Shown here: positions 62,628 through 64,000 of the stretch, one piece after another | Numbering within the stretch: position 1 is the stretch's first letter | Layout of the letters: every line of letters begins with the position of its first letter | Source: Synechococcus sp. PCC 6312 | Lineage (GTDB): Bacteria > Cyanobacteriota > Cyanobacteriia > Thermosynechococcales > Thermosynechococcaceae | DNA: 64,000 nucleotides | Assembly: GCF_000316685.1 (NCBI RefSeq) | Contig: NC_019680.1 | Location: 3,109,407-3,173,406, forward strand | Direction of reading: 5' to 3' | Notes under the pieces: generated by a model | What the model was told of the DNA's origin: nothing | What the model saw: the letters and a program-made list of their open reading frames with translations, nothing else | The model's database searches: none | Translations under genes and position numbers: made by a program

Positions 62628-63812
62628 CTAAAGTTGCGCTTCCGAGGCGGTGGGCCGTAACAACACGACTGGGGTTTGTTCATCAGCATTTCCGGCTGGA
62701 TTGGAACGCAAGGCTGATTGTAAAAATTCCTCCGATGCCCCGCTAGTTTTGGCCAGTACCTTTACCCGCTGCAAATCATTGACATCCACAATCGCCGCGT
62801 CTAGTCCGGTTTCCGCTTTAATTTGCTCAACTACGGCCTGGGGATGAGCGGGGCCAAGGACAATAAATTGGTCGTAGGGAGGCAACGTTCCGGTCACATC
62901 ATCAATCAGGCGGGCCTGGTCTCCAGCTAACTGATAAAAACCGCCCGCATGGCCAAAGACCTTGGCAATGGAGCCACCTAAGAAGGCGAATAAGACTCTG
63001 GTTGGGCCCACCACTTCGACTAAAGCTTGCATTCCACAGGCCGAGGCCAAACTAGAGGTGGGCAAGAAAAACTGACAGACCCGCCGGGCCACCCAACCGG
63101 GTTTTAACTGGGCCGGATCAAACCAGCGACTTTGCATGATCGCCACCGGAGTTTCGCCAATGGTGACAATATCTCCGGCCTGGGCGTGGGGCATGACATA
63201 GCGTTTGACAATTTCAGTTGGGTTATCCAGAGGGGTGAGTAAATGGGTATGAATTGGTAAAACATCCCCTTGGGCTACGGGCCGCCAGTTCCGGGAAACC
63301 TCACTACTGGGAAAGGCTAAGGGAATCACATCATGGTGGGTGCGCTCTTCCCGACCGTGGGGGCCATAGACCACATAGTGAACTTTCACCCAGGCCGCTG
63401 TCAGAGCTGTGAGGTCAGGGCCCGTAATATCGAGGGTGAGTTGGGCTTGGGTTTGTTTTTTGGATTTGACAATATAGGCAAACCAGTAGCCATCGGGACG
63501 GGCTTCGGCATCGGGATGGTTGGGGGTAACGGTGATCACAGACCTGATGTCTTGGAGGCTGCCCCCGGACAAAAGCAGAACCGTGGCCTGGAGATCCGTC
63601 ACCATAACCTCAATGCCCGCCGAGGGGTTACTCAGGCCAATTTCCCCCGTGAGCTTGTAATAATGGGGTTCATAAATTTCTAACTGCCAAGTAGTCGGAA
63701 TAATTTCCAAGGGGTTAGCGGCCCGCGTCCGATACTTCCATTCCAGGCCGAGGGCAATCAAAATTGCAACTACCCCAATGACCAGTAAGGCAATCCCCAA
63801 TCCAGTCCACAT
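62628..63812 (-). CDS. Membrane-anchored F420-0:gamma-glutamyl-ligase-like protein
   Basis: 394 aa from MWTGLGIALLVIGVVAILIA (ATG at 63812, with GGGAG nine bases before it); an upstream ATG at 63884 would add 24 residues but has no ribosome-binding site. One TM segment (~2-22) is followed by an immunoglobulin-like region (~40-160). A CofE-like domain (~170-370) then reads LPIHTHLLTPLDNPTEIVKR, AQAGDIVTIGETPVAIMQSR and GGSIAKVFGHAGGFYQLAGD. Cyanobacteria carry this family widely; the substrate is unknown. The start is uncertain. Confidence 0.75.
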   Translation of the reverse strand: MWTGLGIALLVIGVVAILIALGLEWKYRTRAANPLEIIPTTWQLEIYEPHYYKLTGEIGLSNPSAGIEVMVTDLQATVLLLSGGSLQDIRSVITVTPNHPDAEARPDGYWFAYIVKSKKQTQAQLTLDITGPDLTALTAAWVKVHYVVYGPHGREERTHHDVIPLAFPSSEVSRNWRPVAQGDVLPIHTHLLTPLDNPTEIVKRYVMPHAQAGDIVTIGETPVAIMQSRWFDPAQLKPGWVARRVCQFFLPTSSLASACGMQALVEVVGPTRVLFAFLGGSIAKVFGHAGGFYQLAGDQARLIDDVTGTLPPYDQFIVLGPAHPQAVVEQIKAETGLDAAIVDVNDLQRVKVLAKTSGASEEFLQSALRSNPAGNADEQTPVVLLRPTASEAQL

Positions 63813-63938
63813 TCCTAAAAGCTCCCCAACAATTCCCAACTCACCTCTATCAAACCATCTAACGGCAATGGCCTCATCACTCATGCACAGGCGAGACAGG
63901 CAATAGAATAAAAATTAAGTCCAACCTAGGGGCCGCTG

Positions 63939-64000
63939 ATGACCGTTTCTACCCCAGCCGAAATTATTTATCCCGACAGTGATGGACAACCAATGGCTGA
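63939..64000 (+). CDS. Start of a Uma2-type (DUF820) nuclease-fold gene, cut by window edge
   Basis: The first 20 codons only: ATG at 63939 gives MTVSTPAEIIYPDSDGQPMA, which strongly resembles the opening of cyanobacterial Uma2-family (PD-(D/E)XK-like) proteins. The catalytic part lies beyond the window. Confidence 0.65.
   Translation, partial: MTVSTPAEIIYPDSDGQPMA

Noticed and set aside
1-64000. CRISPR arrays, tRNAs, rRNAs, prophage
   Set aside because: I looked for spaced direct repeats, T-loop GTTCGAATC-type signals and phage structural genes and found none that held up.

Overview
The window is cyanobacterial chromosome, most like a unicellular Synechococcus/Thermosynechococcus-type organism (the lineage is an inference). 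Supporting markers are an Ftn2/ARC6 division protein, an mntCAB manganese importer, a Mnx-type UPF0016 exporter, a SphR/SphS-like phosphate two-component pair, a Pex-like PadR regulator, 4-hydroxyphenylpyruvate dioxygenase, several cyanobacterial DUF families, and an S10 ribosomal operon that starts at rplC without rpsJ. I saw no rRNA, tRNA, CRISPR array, intact transposase or prophage.

Layout. 1-6474 (minus): ribosomal operon rplC-rplD-rplW-rplB-rpsS-rplV-rpsC-rplP-rpmC-rpsQ-rplN-rplX-rplE-rpsH, the last gene cut by the window edge. 6475-9242: poor in intact genes, with a decayed SNF2-type helicase fragment, an oxalate-decarboxylase-like bicupin gene and a broken ArsR-family regulator. 9243-28170: mixed single genes and pairs (MORN protein, circularly permuted ATP-grasp, DUF3747, gamma-carbonic-anhydrase-like protein, ftn2, pdxH, a K+ channel with a separate RCK protein, a free-standing Mo-nitrogenase C-terminal-domain protein, DUF2092 and RDD proteins, a peptide-binding lipoprotein, HNH nuclease, alr, msrA). 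28323-36107 (minus): ABC-transporter-dependent polysaccharide cluster (Wzm, Wzt, a TylF-type and a SAM methyltransferase, a methyltransferase-glycosyltransferase fusion, a glycosyltransferase). The two glycosyl genes are visibly AT-rich, which suggests acquisition.

36227-48771: era, a TonB-like protein, mnx, a TPR-glycosyltransferase-9-like protein, larB, tatA, a redoxin, a B12-binding radical SAM protein, RDD and PadR proteins, and several small proteins. 48784-52309 (minus): apparent operon of an atypical histidine kinase, GIY-YIG protein, CysQ/IMPase and type-4 uracil-DNA glycosylase. 52542-55216 (plus): mntC-mntA-mntB. The right end holds ilvH, sphR-sphS, an rluB-like gene, a RodZ-like protein, DUF1877, hppD, a membrane-anchored F420-0:glutamate-ligase-like protein and the start of a Uma2-type gene.

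I found no complete unknown multi-gene system. The strongest unexplained signals are (i) a highly iterated palindrome CCAGGCCTGG with 22 exact copies located by eye, in a window where I saw no HIP1 (GCGATCGC); (ii) a shared C-terminal tail on the two glycosyltransferases of the export cluster; (iii) a histidine kinase whose ATP-binding motifs look eroded; and (iv) a helicase relic of a type common in defence loci, lying beside the ribosomal operon.
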